Part shown: positions 48,001 to 57,204 of the stretch, piece by piece | Numbering within the stretch: position 1 is the stretch's first letter | How the letters are laid out: each line of letters starts with the position of its first letter | DNA from: Pseudoalteromonas carrageenovora IAM 12662 | GTDB lineage: Bacteria; Pseudomonadota; Gammaproteobacteria; Enterobacterales; Alteromonadaceae | Direction of reading: 5' to 3' | DNA length: 64,000 nt | Assembly (NCBI RefSeq): GCF_900239935.1 | Contig: NZ_LT965928.1 | Coordinates: 1,927,254 to 1,991,253, forward strand | Program-made: the position numbers and the translations under genes | The notes under the pieces: generated by a model | What the model was told of the DNA's origin: nothing | Database searches by the model: none | The model's input: the letters and a program-made list of their open reading frames with translations, nothing else

Positions 48001-49925
48001 CAAACGTTAGTTAACGCAGCACGAAAACGTGCTGAAATTTTATCAAAGTCAGCCATCCCTTTGCTATCGATTAGCATCGAGAAGTCCATGATCCAATTAA
48101 TACGCCCATCGCTTGTTTTAACTGAATACGGCGTTTCGCCAACAACGCGTAAGCCAAAGTTTTCAAGCATTGGCATAACATCAGATAAATGAATTGGCTC
48201 ATCTTTATGAAATAAGCTCAAACGTACAATATTGCTGTTAGCTTCTTCTTGTGGACGGTAAAACAGCATTTCTAACTTGTTTTCGTCACTAAGTAATTCT
48301 AACTTTTCAATATCTACAACCGCAGCACTTGGCAATACTTCATCTTTATATGAGCGTGCAAATGCATTGCAGTATTTACGGTTTAAATCGTTACCGCGTG
48401 CTTCGCCTGCAGATTCTAATAGTGCAGATTGTAGTTTGTCTTCCCACGTTCGCGCAGCTTCTACTAAATTGTTTTCGATGTCTTTCACGTTATATTCGAT
48501 ATTGTTGTCGGTCACACGAACGGTGTAATGAGTACGCGCAAGTGTTGACTCAGAGAAATAAGTAGTAAATTCGACTTTATCGTCAGAATTAAATGCATTA
48601 GCTAAAATATCTTGGGTTTCACGACGCAGAGCGGTGTTATAACGCTCACGCGGAACGTAAACCATACAAGATAAGAAACGGCCATATGCATCTTTACGTA
48701 CAAATAAGCGACACATGTCACGCTCTTGTACTTGTAAAACGCCCATAGCAACTTCTAAAAGTTCGCTTTCGCGTGCTTGAACTAGTTCGTCCCGTGGGTA
48801 GGTTTCTAAAATATTTAATACCGCTTTATAAGCATGAGTGCCTTTAGCAAAGTCACACATATCCATAATACGATTAATTTTACTTTTTAATACAGGTACA
48901 TCAGCTGCACTGTTATTGTAAAAACTTGAAGAGAACAAACCAATAAAGCGGTCTTCGCCAATAACATTCCCTTCATCGTCAAAACGTTTAATACCTACGT
49001 AGTCGATGTAAGCCGGGCGATGCACGCGAGAAACGGAGTTAGTTTTTGTTAGAATAAGTAAATTGCTACTACGAGCTTCTTGACGAGCGACTTCAGGTAA
49101 CTCTGATAATAAACGTGAATGCTCTTCTGTAGAGTTTTTCATCAAGCCTAGGCTTGTGTCCATTTTACCTTTTAATTGGTAATCACCTTGAACTGGGCAT
49201 AATTCATATTCACGGTAGCCCATTAGCGTAAAGTTATCTTTAGCTAACCAGTCTAAAAACTCTGTTGTTTCTGATATTTCGTGTTTGCTTTTTTTGTGAT
49301 GACGTTTAGGTAACTCTTTAATTACCGAAACTAACTTTTTACGAATTGGCTGCCAATCATCTACAGCAATAGAGACATCAACTAATACAGACTCAAGTTC
49401 TTTTTTGAAAGACTCAATCACAGATGTATCTGTTTGACGGTCAATTTCAATGAAGAAAACAGTTTTGGTTGATGTTGATTCTTGTTCTGCTTTTAAATTT
49501 GATAAGCCAGAGATTTTTGCATCACTATCGCGTTGAATTTTTAATGGGCAGTGAAGTAATAAGTGAGAGGCAATATTTTCGCGCGTCATGGCCATACGCA
49601 CTGAGTCTACTAAAAATGGCATGTCTTTCGTAATTATCTCTACGATAGTGTGTGACGACTGCCAGCCGTCTTTTGCCACTTCAGGATTAAAAACGCGAAT
49701 AAAAGCGTCATCAGTGGTATTTTTTTCTAGCGAATTCCAAAGGCTTAGTGCTGCGCCATAAAGGTCACTATCGTTGCGGTGTGCCAAATCCTCTTTAGAC
49801 ATATTGCTGTACAAGGCTTTGGCGAATTTTTCAACGAGTAACACATTATCAGCGTGAACTTTTTTCTGGATAAGCTTACAGACATTATCTAAGATAACCG
49901 AGGCTTGGCCTTCATTTCGTGTCAT
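45084..49925 (-). CDS. gdhB: NAD-specific glutamate dehydrogenase, 180-kDa class
   Basis: This 1613-residue enzyme belongs to the large GDH class first described in Streptomyces and Pseudomonas. It oxidatively deaminates glutamate to 2-oxoglutarate. The long N-terminal ACT-like regulatory part covers roughly residues 1-700. The catalytic part has [24 protein letters not shown], the lysine-containing [12 protein letters not shown], the [22 protein letters not shown] and NGMLLSKHI stretches, and the dinucleotide-binding [18 protein letters not shown] class of this size is usually catabolic. It is monocistronic, with its own terminator, and complements astE and bkd in amino-acid breakdown. Confidence 0.95.
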   Translation of the reverse strand: [1613 protein letters not shown]

Positions 49926-50093
49926 TGTATGTTCCTTAATCTATTGCTGCTAAAAAGCAGAATATTTGTACAGCGATTTATTAGTGTGGAGTCAGTTAAA
50001 TTCTAACCCTTTTACAGCTAATAAACAGCCTTTTCGATGAAAACATTTTAAGCATTTCAGCTATTTGGTCATCTATTCACAAATTATAGATAT

Positions 50094-50115
50094 AAATGGC
50101 CTATACAGGCCATTT
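50094..50115 (-). terminator. Weak hairpin after the RND gene
   Basis: AAATGGCC pairs with GGCCATTT across 6 nt, about 20 bp after the stop. There is no clear T-run. The rest of the 209-bp gap before gdhB shows nothing else. Confidence 0.45.
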
Positions 50116-50134
50116 AGGAGCAAAATTATTCACA

Positions 50135-52456
50135 TTATTTTTTCTGGTCAGTCCAGAGCAAGCTACCAATTGCAGGTAATAACAGCACTGCACCTAACAT
50201 ATTCACTAAAAACATGAAGGTTAACAGTATGCCCATATCAACTTGGAATTTAAGATCTGAGAAAATCCAAGTACTCACACCAATAGCAAGTGTGATCCCC
50301 GTAAAGAGTACTGCACTGCCTCGCTCTACAAGTGCATTTCGATAAGCGACACTAAGCGGTACATTTTGCTTAAGCTGCCCCATCATCGACGACAATATAT
50401 AAATACCGTAATCAACACCAATACCAACGCCTAGTGCAATTACTGGCAATGTAGATACTGTTAAACCAATTTCTAACTGCACCATTAAAGCTTGTGCAAG
50501 GGTTGATACAATATAAAGTGGCAGAACAACTGCTATCGTTGCTTTTACACTTTTAAAACTCAGTAAACACAAAATGATTACAGCGCCATACACATAAAGC
50601 ATCATAGGGATTTGCGCCGCTGATACTGACTCATTTGTTGCCGCCATAACACCTACAGGGCCTGAAGCTAATCTAAAGGCTAATTTGTCTGTACCCTCTT
50701 CTTGTGCAAATTGCTTAACGCTTTGAATTACCGTATCGATTGTTTGTGCTTTGTGATCATCTAAAAATATAATCACTGGCATAACAGAGCAATCACCATT
50801 TAAAAGCCCGGTACTGGTTTCTACACGCGCTGTTGATTGAACTAAGCTTGCAGAATTACGTGGTAGGCTTTGCCATTTTAAATTCCCTTCGTTATAACCT
50901 GCGTTAACAGATTGCGCTACAGAGCTTAAGCTCACAGCAGATTGCACCCCAGTTACATTTTCAACTTTATATTGAAAACGACTAATACGCTGCATAACAT
51001 CGTGTTCAGTACATGCAGCAGGATATGCTTCTACAATTACCTTTAAGATATCAGACGAGATAGTATATTTATCAGATATTAAGAATGTATCTTGATTATA
51101 GCGCGCATCTTGATGCAGAGATGGCGCCCCTGCGTGTAAATCACCAATACGCATCTTATCTGCCTGCCAATAACCCAAAGCAAACAATACAAGCGTAAAT
51201 CCAATAATCATTTTAGCTATTTTAGGATCGGTTGCTTTAACTAAAACGTCTCTAATTTTATCTAGCATATTTGGTTTTTCGGCATCGCCCGATTGAATAT
51301 GGACGCTGTTTTCAAAATTCATATATGAAGCCCATACAGGCAGCAAGATTAAATTAGTAAAAATAATTACAGCAACACCTAAGCTTGCTGTTATCGCCAG
51401 CTCGCGAATAATACCAATATCAATGGTAAGTAACGTTAAAAAGCCAACTGTGTCTGAAAGTAGTGCGATACCACCCGGTACTAGTAAAGCTCTAAAGCTT
51501 GATTGACAGCAAATACGTGTAGTTTTTCCTTCACCCACTTTTTTGCCAATCGCATTTATCATCTGCACGCCATGGCTCACACCTATGGCAAATACTAAAA
51601 ACGGGACCAAAATAGACATTGGGTCTAGTCCAAACCCTAAGCTAGAAAGCAATCCTAACTGCCACACTACGGCAATAATTGAACACGCTATAGGTAAAAT
51701 AGTCAGCTTTAAGCTACCGCAAAATAACCAAACCATAATAAAGGTAAAAGCAATCGCAATTGCAAAAAATAAGACAACCCCTTTTGCACCCTCAGCAATA
51801 TCGCCGGCCATTTTTGCAAAACCAATAATATGAATACTCACTTTATCAGTGCTTAACGGCTCTCGTAAGTCGGTTTCAAGTTTTTGAGCAAACGCTAAGG
51901 TATCAAGTTTTTGCTGAGTCTGCGGATCAGTTTCGAGTAATTGAGCGCTCACCATGGCACAAGAGTAGTCACTTGCAATCATGCGTCCTACTACTTTAGC
52001 TTTTTCGATGTTCTCTTTAACAACACCTAAACCACGTGCATCAGCTTTAAAGTTTGCAGGAATAATTGGGCCGCCAGCAAAACCATCCTCTACCACTTCA
52101 ACAAAACGAGCACTTGGAGAAAATATAGAGTTTACTAATGGACGGTTAACACCAGGAATGAAATAAAGTTGATCGTGTACTGCTTTTAATTGAGTAAAAA
52201 ACTCAGGGTTAAAAATATTACCGCTGTCGTCACATACCGAAATTAAAATACTATTAGCGCCGCCAAACTGTTTTTCGTGTTTGGTATACACTTTCATATA
52301 ATCGTGATTTAACGGGATGTTTTTATTAAATGACGCATCAAGTTGAATCTGAGTTGCTTTAAATGCAAGCAAACACGTTATAAGTGCAAAACTTATAAGC
52401 ATAATTAAGCGATGTCTAAAAATCGCCTTTTCAATAAAATCGAGTAACTTATGCAT
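50135..52456 (-). CDS. RND/MMPL-type inner-membrane transporter of the DUF1302 operon
   Basis: A 773-residue inner-membrane permease with about 12 transmembrane helices in two halves, each half beginning with one helix, a large periplasmic loop (about 35-215 and 430-610) and five clustered helices. The first half contains FAIGVSHGVQMINAI and the second GVGIGVDYGIYILSS, the membrane Asp-Tyr segment of RND/MMPL (sterol-sensing-like) proteins. It is shorter than the roughly 1030-residue drug-efflux RND pumps. Its start overlaps the stop of the YCF48 gene by one base (TAATG). It resembles permeases proposed to move lipids or hydrocarbons (AupB of Marinobacter is an analogue). Substrate and direction are not known. 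Confidence 0.85.
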   Translation of the reverse strand: MHKLLDFIEKAIFRHRLIMLISFALITCLLAFKATQIQLDASFNKNIPLNHDYMKVYTKHEKQFGGANSILISVCDDSGNIFNPEFFTQLKAVHDQLYFIPGVNRPLVNSIFSPSARFVEVVEDGFAGGPIIPANFKADARGLGVVKENIEKAKVVGRMIASDYSCAMVSAQLLETDPQTQQKLDTLAFAQKLETDLREPLSTDKVSIHIIGFAKMAGDIAEGAKGVVLFFAIAIAFTFIMVWLFCGSLKLTILPIACSIIAVVWQLGLLSSLGFGLDPMSILVPFLVFAIGVSHGVQMINAIGKKVGEGKTTRICCQSSFRALLVPGGIALLSDTVGFLTLLTIDIGIIRELAITASLGVAVIIFTNLILLPVWASYMNFENSVHIQSGDAEKPNMLDKIRDVLVKATDPKIAKMIIGFTLVLFALGYWQADKMRIGDLHAGAPSLHQDARYNQDTFLISDKYTISSDILKVIVEAYPAACTEHDVMQRISRFQYKVENVTGVQSAVSLSSVAQSVNAGYNEGNLKWQSLPRNSASLVQSTARVETSTGLLNGDCSVMPVIIFLDDHKAQTIDTVIQSVKQFAQEEGTDKLAFRLASGPVGVMAATNESVSAAQIPMMLYVYGAVIILCLLSFKSVKATIAVVLPLYIVSTLAQALMVQLEIGLTVSTLPVIALGVGIGVDYGIYILSSMMGQLKQNVPLSVAYRNALVERGSAVLFTGITLAIGVSTWIFSDLKFQVDMGILLTFMFLVNMLGAVLLLPAIGSLLWTDQKK

Positions 52457-53451
52457 TAAGGGGTTAACTCCTTCACTTTAATGCCGTCTTCAGTCGCCAT
52501 AATTAGTTTATTATTTAAAATTGTGCCATCAAGAATGGCTTTACCGTCGGCGAGTTGTTCATGCGTTAATAATCCATCCTGTAGATGAAAAATAACACCA
52601 CTGTTAGCTAGCATCAGCCATTGTTTATTATTGTAATTAATAATGCTGTTGATGGTGGCTGTTTTAATATTTTCGAAATGCTGCCATTGCTGTTCATTAT
52701 TTTGCTTAACAAAAACATTACCACGAAGTCCTGCTACAATTTCTTGTTCGCTATCAGAGGCAAGCGCAAAAAATGAACCTGGGTATATTTCTTCAAGTCG
52801 AACCCAGGTTTGCCCATTATCGGTGCTTGTAGCCATTAAACCCATTTCACCAACGAGCATTAAACCATTATCTGTTTTTTCTATACGGTTAAAATGAGGT
52901 AAAATAGAGGCAGTTTCAGCTTCATAGCCTTCAGGGTCAGTTTCTTTTAAATCGTTGAGATAGTCTCTATCTTCACTAAATAATAGCGAGTCTAAAAAGC
53001 GTTTTTGCCAATGCTTTCCACCATCACTAGTATGATAAAACATGCCGTATGCGCCGACTGCAAAACCGTTTAAATCATCTTCAAATAAAATATCGAGGCA
53101 AGGTTTGTCTAATTCAGGTTTAACTTGTTGTAACTGCCAGTTATTACCGCCATCAGTCGTATTAATAATTGTAGCGTCGTGCCCACAAGCCCAACCCTTT
53201 TTTTCACTGCTAAAATCAACAGCTGTTAATAGCACTTGAGTTGGTACAAGTTCAGCTTGTTGCCACTTATCGCCTGATAGGCTCTTTATTACTGTGCCAT
53301 GTTTACCAACTGCAATTAAGCCATTACCTGTATCTGTAATATCAGTTAATAGCGTCTTATCTGCATTAATTGCACTGATTGCATTTTGAGGAGCTTCTTG
53401 TGCAACACTCGCACCGCTTATAATCAGGCTGGCATATACCAAATACTTCAT
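52456..53451 (-). CDS. YCF48/BNR-repeat periplasmic beta-propeller
   Basis: A 331-residue exported protein with a signal peptide (cleavage near A17, SVA-QEA) and several Asp-box/BNR repeats: TTDGGNNW, TSDGGKHW and STDNGQTW, spaced as blades of a beta-propeller related to the photosystem assembly factor YCF48/Hcf136. In a non-photosynthetic cell it is probably a periplasmic assembly or adaptor factor for the RND protein with which it is translationally coupled. A hairpin lies between the DUF1329 gene and this gene. The role is inferred from context only. Confidence 0.85.
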   Translation of the reverse strand: MKYLVYASLIISGASVAQEAPQNAISAINADKTLLTDITDTGNGLIAVGKHGTVIKSLSGDKWQQAELVPTQVLLTAVDFSSEKKGWACGHDATIINTTDGGNNWQLQQVKPELDKPCLDILFEDDLNGFAVGAYGMFYHTSDGGKHWQKRFLDSLLFSEDRDYLNDLKETDPEGYEAETASILPHFNRIEKTDNGLMLVGEMGLMATSTDNGQTWVRLEEIYPGSFFALASDSEQEIVAGLRGNVFVKQNNEQQWQHFENIKTATINSIINYNNKQWLMLANSGVIFHLQDGLLTHEQLADGKAILDGTILNNKLIMATEDGIKVKELTP

Positions 53452-53548
53452 AAATTTTAATCGCCTTGAACGAGATAATTGTTTGTCTTTATATACTGAG
53501 GAAAACGTTGCGCGATTTGATATTAGACAAACGCGATGTGAAAGGAAA

Positions 53549-53574
53549 AGGCACTTAACTAAAGTTAAGTGCCT
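53549..53574 (-). terminator. Perfect hairpin between the DUF1329 and YCF48 genes
   Basis: AGGCACTTAACT and AGTTAAGTGCCT form a perfect 12-bp palindrome pair with a 2-nt centre, 10 bp past the DUF1329 stop. On the minus strand a short TTTT follows. It may partially terminate, giving more DUF1302/DUF1329 than YCF48/RND product. Confidence 0.65.
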
Positions 53575-53583
53575 AATTTATTA

Positions 53584-54948
53584 CTATCTTCCAGCGCGAC
53601 GTAGAGCGCTTGATGTAAATTCGTTATCATTAAACGACTGTGAAAAATCGTACATTTTTTCTTGGTTATCTAAACCAATCGCTAAATAACGACGAGAATT
53701 CAAATCGTGATAAACTTCAAGCGTACTCCACTGTGTAGGTACTTCGTAATAGTTAAGACCATAAGCCATAGCTACACGATAAAGTTGGTCGCGGTTATCA
53801 TAAATATCCGTAACCTGTACTTGCCAGCTATCTTCATCAATATAAAATACACGTTTTTTGTATATATGGCGCGTATCATCTTTTAAGTTTGCTTCTACAA
53901 CCCATACACGATGTTTTTCGTAACGTGTATGTTCTGGGTTGATATGACCTGGTTTTAAGATGTCATCATACTCAAGCTTGTCGCTGTGAAGTTTATAGCT
54001 GTTATACGGAATATATAACTCTTGCTTACCTTTTAACGTCCAGTTGTAACGATTTGGAGAACCGTTAAACATATCAAAGTCATCAGTTGTACGTAAGCTA
54101 TCAGCCGCTGTACCTGGTGCATCATAAGCTACGTTAGGTGCACGGCGCACGCGACGCTGGCCTGAGTTATAAGTCCATGCTTGACGAGGTGTTAAAATTT
54201 GGTCCATTGTTTCATGAACTAATAATGCGGTACCCGCTAAACGCGCAGGCTCTGTAACGCTTTGTTTAAATTTAAACAAAATGTTTGAGTCTTGAAGCTC
54301 TGCAGGTGTTGCACTTGGATCAGAGTATTTAACTAATAACTGCTCATCAAAACCTACATAGTTGTAAGAGCCTGATGCTGTTGGCGCCGCTTGACCGCCA
54401 AAGCGTTCAATTGACTGCCCACGATAACGCAATAAATGATTCCAAATTGCTTCTAAACCCGTTTTAGGAATTGGAAAAGGAATACCTATTGCAGTATTTT
54501 TAATCCCATTCCCACCTTCAACTAATTCAGCAGTAGCAGCAAACTTTTTAGTTGCATCATATACAAATTGAGGGTATGACGCAGAACGGCGAGTTTCATA
54601 CACAGGCATTTTAAATGTATCTGGGTATGCTTCAACTAATGCAATTTGACCTGGGCTCAAGTTAGCTTTGTACTTATCGATATTTGTTTTATCAATAGTA
54701 AAAAGTACTTTGTCTGCAGTATATGGGTCTAGATGATGCATGCCAGGCTCATAGCCTTTTGGTGCAGTTGTAATTCCGTTGTTCCAAGCTGGAATAGAGC
54801 CATCTGCATTAGCTGCTTTTTCAGCACCCAATGGGGTTAAGTCTTGTCCTAAACGAGCAACTTCGTCAGCGCTCATTTTTGCCAATGCGGCACTGCTTGC
54901 AAATAAGCTACAAAATGCAGTAGCGATGAGGGTAGGTTTTTTAATCAT
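53584..54948 (-). CDS. DUF1329 periplasmic/outer-membrane protein
   Basis: A 454-residue exported protein with a signal peptide (cleavage near A23, ALA-KM). The family marks are clear: the SADEVARLGQDLTPLGAEKAAN opening, AWNNGI, Y-AGMHHLDPY-like, and the late RRVFYIDEDSWQVQVTDIYDNR block. DUF1329 is structurally related to the LolA/LolB-type lipid-binding fold, so a lipid-carrying role in the periplasm is plausible. It begins 13 bp after the DUF1302 stop, so the two are co-transcribed; the pairing is a fixed one in Pseudomonas and related genera. Confidence 0.88.
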   Translation of the reverse strand: MIKKPTLIATAFCSLFASSAALAKMSADEVARLGQDLTPLGAEKAANADGSIPAWNNGITTAPKGYEPGMHHLDPYTADKVLFTIDKTNIDKYKANLSPGQIALVEAYPDTFKMPVYETRRSASYPQFVYDATKKFAATAELVEGGNGIKNTAIGIPFPIPKTGLEAIWNHLLRYRGQSIERFGGQAAPTASGSYNYVGFDEQLLVKYSDPSATPAELQDSNILFKFKQSVTEPARLAGTALLVHETMDQILTPRQAWTYNSGQRRVRRAPNVAYDAPGTAADSLRTTDDFDMFNGSPNRYNWTLKGKQELYIPYNSYKLHSDKLEYDDILKPGHINPEHTRYEKHRVWVVEANLKDDTRHIYKKRVFYIDEDSWQVQVTDIYDNRDQLYRVAMAYGLNYYEVPTQWSTLEVYHDLNSRRYLAIGLDNQEKMYDFSQSFNDNEFTSSALRRAGR

Positions 54949-54961
54949 AGTAATGTTACCC

Positions 54962-57061
54962 CTAGATTGAATATTTTAAGTTAAAAGAAACGTAATCGCG
55001 GTCTGAGAAGGTATTAATACCACCGCCACCCCAAAATGAGTTATAGCTTACATCTAATGACCAAGCATTTTGGTAGTTAAAGTTCATAGTAGCGCCTAAA
55101 GATTTACGATCTTCGATAAATAAGAACATAGGATCTGGCGTATTACCATTTACGTCATGAGAAAATACAAAACGTGGAGAGAAGTTAATACCGTTGTAAA
55201 GGTTAAAATAATCACCTTTAGCAATAAGTCGGTAACCCCAAGATGATGCTGTTGCAAATGACTTTTGCTCTGCACCGTTTGAAAGGCCCAGTTGTAACGT
55301 AGAGTAATCAGTTGTTCCTGGGCCTGTAATAACACCACTTCGACCGGTACCTGACACATTTAGACGCATTTCGTCGTAGCCTGGCATATCGTGAATTTTA
55401 ACTGCACCCACTTCACCAACTACAGCCCAGCTATCAGCACCTAGTGAAGGGCCAAATAAATGTGTTGCCGTAAACTGAATTTGCGATGTATCGCGTTCAA
55501 TATAACCTTTAGCAACTTCGCCTGCAGCAACAGAACTTACCGCATCGCCTATACTCATTTGCGAAATACCCGCAAAATCAGGACGAATACCAGCAACAGC
55601 CAATTGCTCAGGCATAGCAGTGTAAAGAAGCTCTACGTCATCAATTTGTAGAGGTTCATCTTGCCTAAATGCAAACTCACCTGCAAAAGCTGTTTCACCA
55701 ATTGTCGTATTAAAGCTTAAACCATAAAGCTTGATGTCTTCTGGGTATTCATTTTCAGCTTTAGAAAACGCAGTTAAATCAGCTACATTATCTGAGGTGA
55801 TTTCTGTAGTCATGATCATCGCTAAATCTTGCGCAATAGATGCATTGGAAAAGTTTGATACACGACCTGAAATCAGAGGACGACGACTGTGGTAATTTAC
55901 ATGATAAAGTGCAATTTCTGTATCGTTCCACTCAGGTAAAAACATACCTAAACGTAAACCATATTGACCACCATCATCAGGCTCAGATTTACCATTATCG
56001 CCTTTACCTTTAAGCGCAACTTTCGTTGGGTACGATAGGTACATGCTTGCAAGTAATGCTTGGCCTTGTGCACTTGCAGGATCAATACCCTGCGCCGCAG
56101 CTGCCATTGCAAAATCAGACGTTAAGTTATTTAAGCTATCCGTTAAAAAAGCAACGTCAATATCTGGGTTTGAAGTAAAACCAAGTTGAACATTTTGTTG
56201 ATAACCATTTTCTGCTGCAAAGTCATTTGTAGAAAAGTACGTACCCGCTGCAGGGAGGCGAGTTTCATGCCACTGGTACTGGTAAAAACCTTCAAGTGTA
56301 ATATTTTCGGTAATACCAAGTGAGGCCCAAAGCATGCCTACCGGAATAAATGCTTCTTTAAGCTCAGCACCTGGGGCTTTTAAACGATCTATATCAACAG
56401 GGTTTACGTTAATACCATGAGATATAAGTGTGCTTTCACCCCAGTTAACTACTTGTTGACCTAAGCGAATTGATAATGGGTTATTCCCGTCGTTTAAATC
56501 AAAATTAGCCCAAACGTATGCATCTAGTAAACGGATATCTGCACAGCTTTGCTCTTTTGTATCTTTATCGTCACACGGGTCAACACCTTCACCAGAAGTT
56601 GGGTTTGAATAAGCGCGATCACCATCCATCAACTCAAAATCATAAAAGTACATAAAACGTGTGAACAAACCGTAATTATCTTTAGTTATTGAAAGGTCGT
56701 GTGTTCCTTTTAATAATTTTGAGAATGAATCACCGCTATCAAAGTTTAAGTTACCAGCATCACCGTTGTTAGAATAAGAGCCTGGTTGGGCCCAAACGTC
56801 TTGTGATGAATATATAGTGTTATTTAGTGCTGGGTTGTAACCTGACCAGTCAAATGCTGGATTGTTACTTTTACCAATAAGACTGAAGTCTCTATCTTCA
56901 ACACGGATACTTTGGCCATATGAAAAGGTTGAATCGAAGGTGATATCAAAACCTCCAGCTTCAAACGTTGCAGCGTGTGAACTTGCTGCTGATAAACCTA
57001 AGCTAGCGGCTGCTAAACCTATAGCGATTTTGTTTTTAACAAAAAGCGATCTTCTTATCAT
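54962..57061 (-). CDS. DUF1302 outer-membrane beta-barrel-like protein
   Basis: A 699-residue exported protein. The open frame extends to 57163, but the ATG at 57061 starts a proper signal peptide (MIRRSLFVKNK, hydrophobic core, cleavage near residue 30 at SHA-ATF) with AGGGGGG 8 nt upstream. The mature chain opens with the FEAGGFDITFDSTFSYG segment and shows many alternating-hydrophobicity strands and a final aromatic residue region (YVSFNLKYSI), as in outer-membrane barrels. DUF1302 has no settled function; in Pseudomonas it accompanies DUF1329, YCF48 and RND genes. It is the first gene of the operon. Confidence 0.86.
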   Translation of the reverse strand: MIRRSLFVKNKIAIGLAAASLGLSAASSHAATFEAGGFDITFDSTFSYGQSIRVEDRDFSLIGKSNNPAFDWSGYNPALNNTIYSSQDVWAQPGSYSNNGDAGNLNFDSGDSFSKLLKGTHDLSITKDNYGLFTRFMYFYDFELMDGDRAYSNPTSGEGVDPCDDKDTKEQSCADIRLLDAYVWANFDLNDGNNPLSIRLGQQVVNWGESTLISHGINVNPVDIDRLKAPGAELKEAFIPVGMLWASLGITENITLEGFYQYQWHETRLPAAGTYFSTNDFAAENGYQQNVQLGFTSNPDIDVAFLTDSLNNLTSDFAMAAAAQGIDPASAQGQALLASMYLSYPTKVALKGKGDNGKSEPDDGGQYGLRLGMFLPEWNDTEIALYHVNYHSRRPLISGRVSNFSNASIAQDLAMIMTTEITSDNVADLTAFSKAENEYPEDIKLYGLSFNTTIGETAFAGEFAFRQDEPLQIDDVELLYTAMPEQLAVAGIRPDFAGISQMSIGDAVSSVAAGEVAKGYIERDTSQIQFTATHLFGPSLGADSWAVVGEVGAVKIHDMPGYDEMRLNVSGTGRSGVITGPGTTDYSTLQLGLSNGAEQKSFATASSWGYRLIAKGDYFNLYNGINFSPRFVFSHDVNGNTPDPMFLFIEDRKSLGATMNFNYQNAWSLDVSYNSFWGGGGINTFSDRDYVSFNLKYSI

Positions 57062-57188
57062 TGTGGTTCCCCCCTGTCGCGGGTCATTTTGTGTGATCAA
57101 GTTATTGTTTTTAGTGTAATCGTAACGATAGAAGCGAATTAAACAAATTACAAATGGTCGCATTCAATCAGTTATTTATATTTCTTAG

Positions 57189-57204
57189 CTGACGTTTACG
57201 TATT
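57189..57204. promoter_or_regulatory. LiuR-like ACGT-N2-ACGT motif upstream of the DUF1302 operon
   Basis: CTGACGTTTACGTATT has the same ACGT-NN-ACGT spacing as the bkd palindrome core (11 of 16 bases equal). It lies about 130 bp before the DUF1302 start. A shared regulator is inferred. Confidence 0.4.

Noticed and set aside
57062..57163. 34-codon extension of the DUF1302 protein
   Set aside because: It would put a charged stretch in front of an otherwise normal signal peptide; the ATG at 57061 has a better ribosome site.
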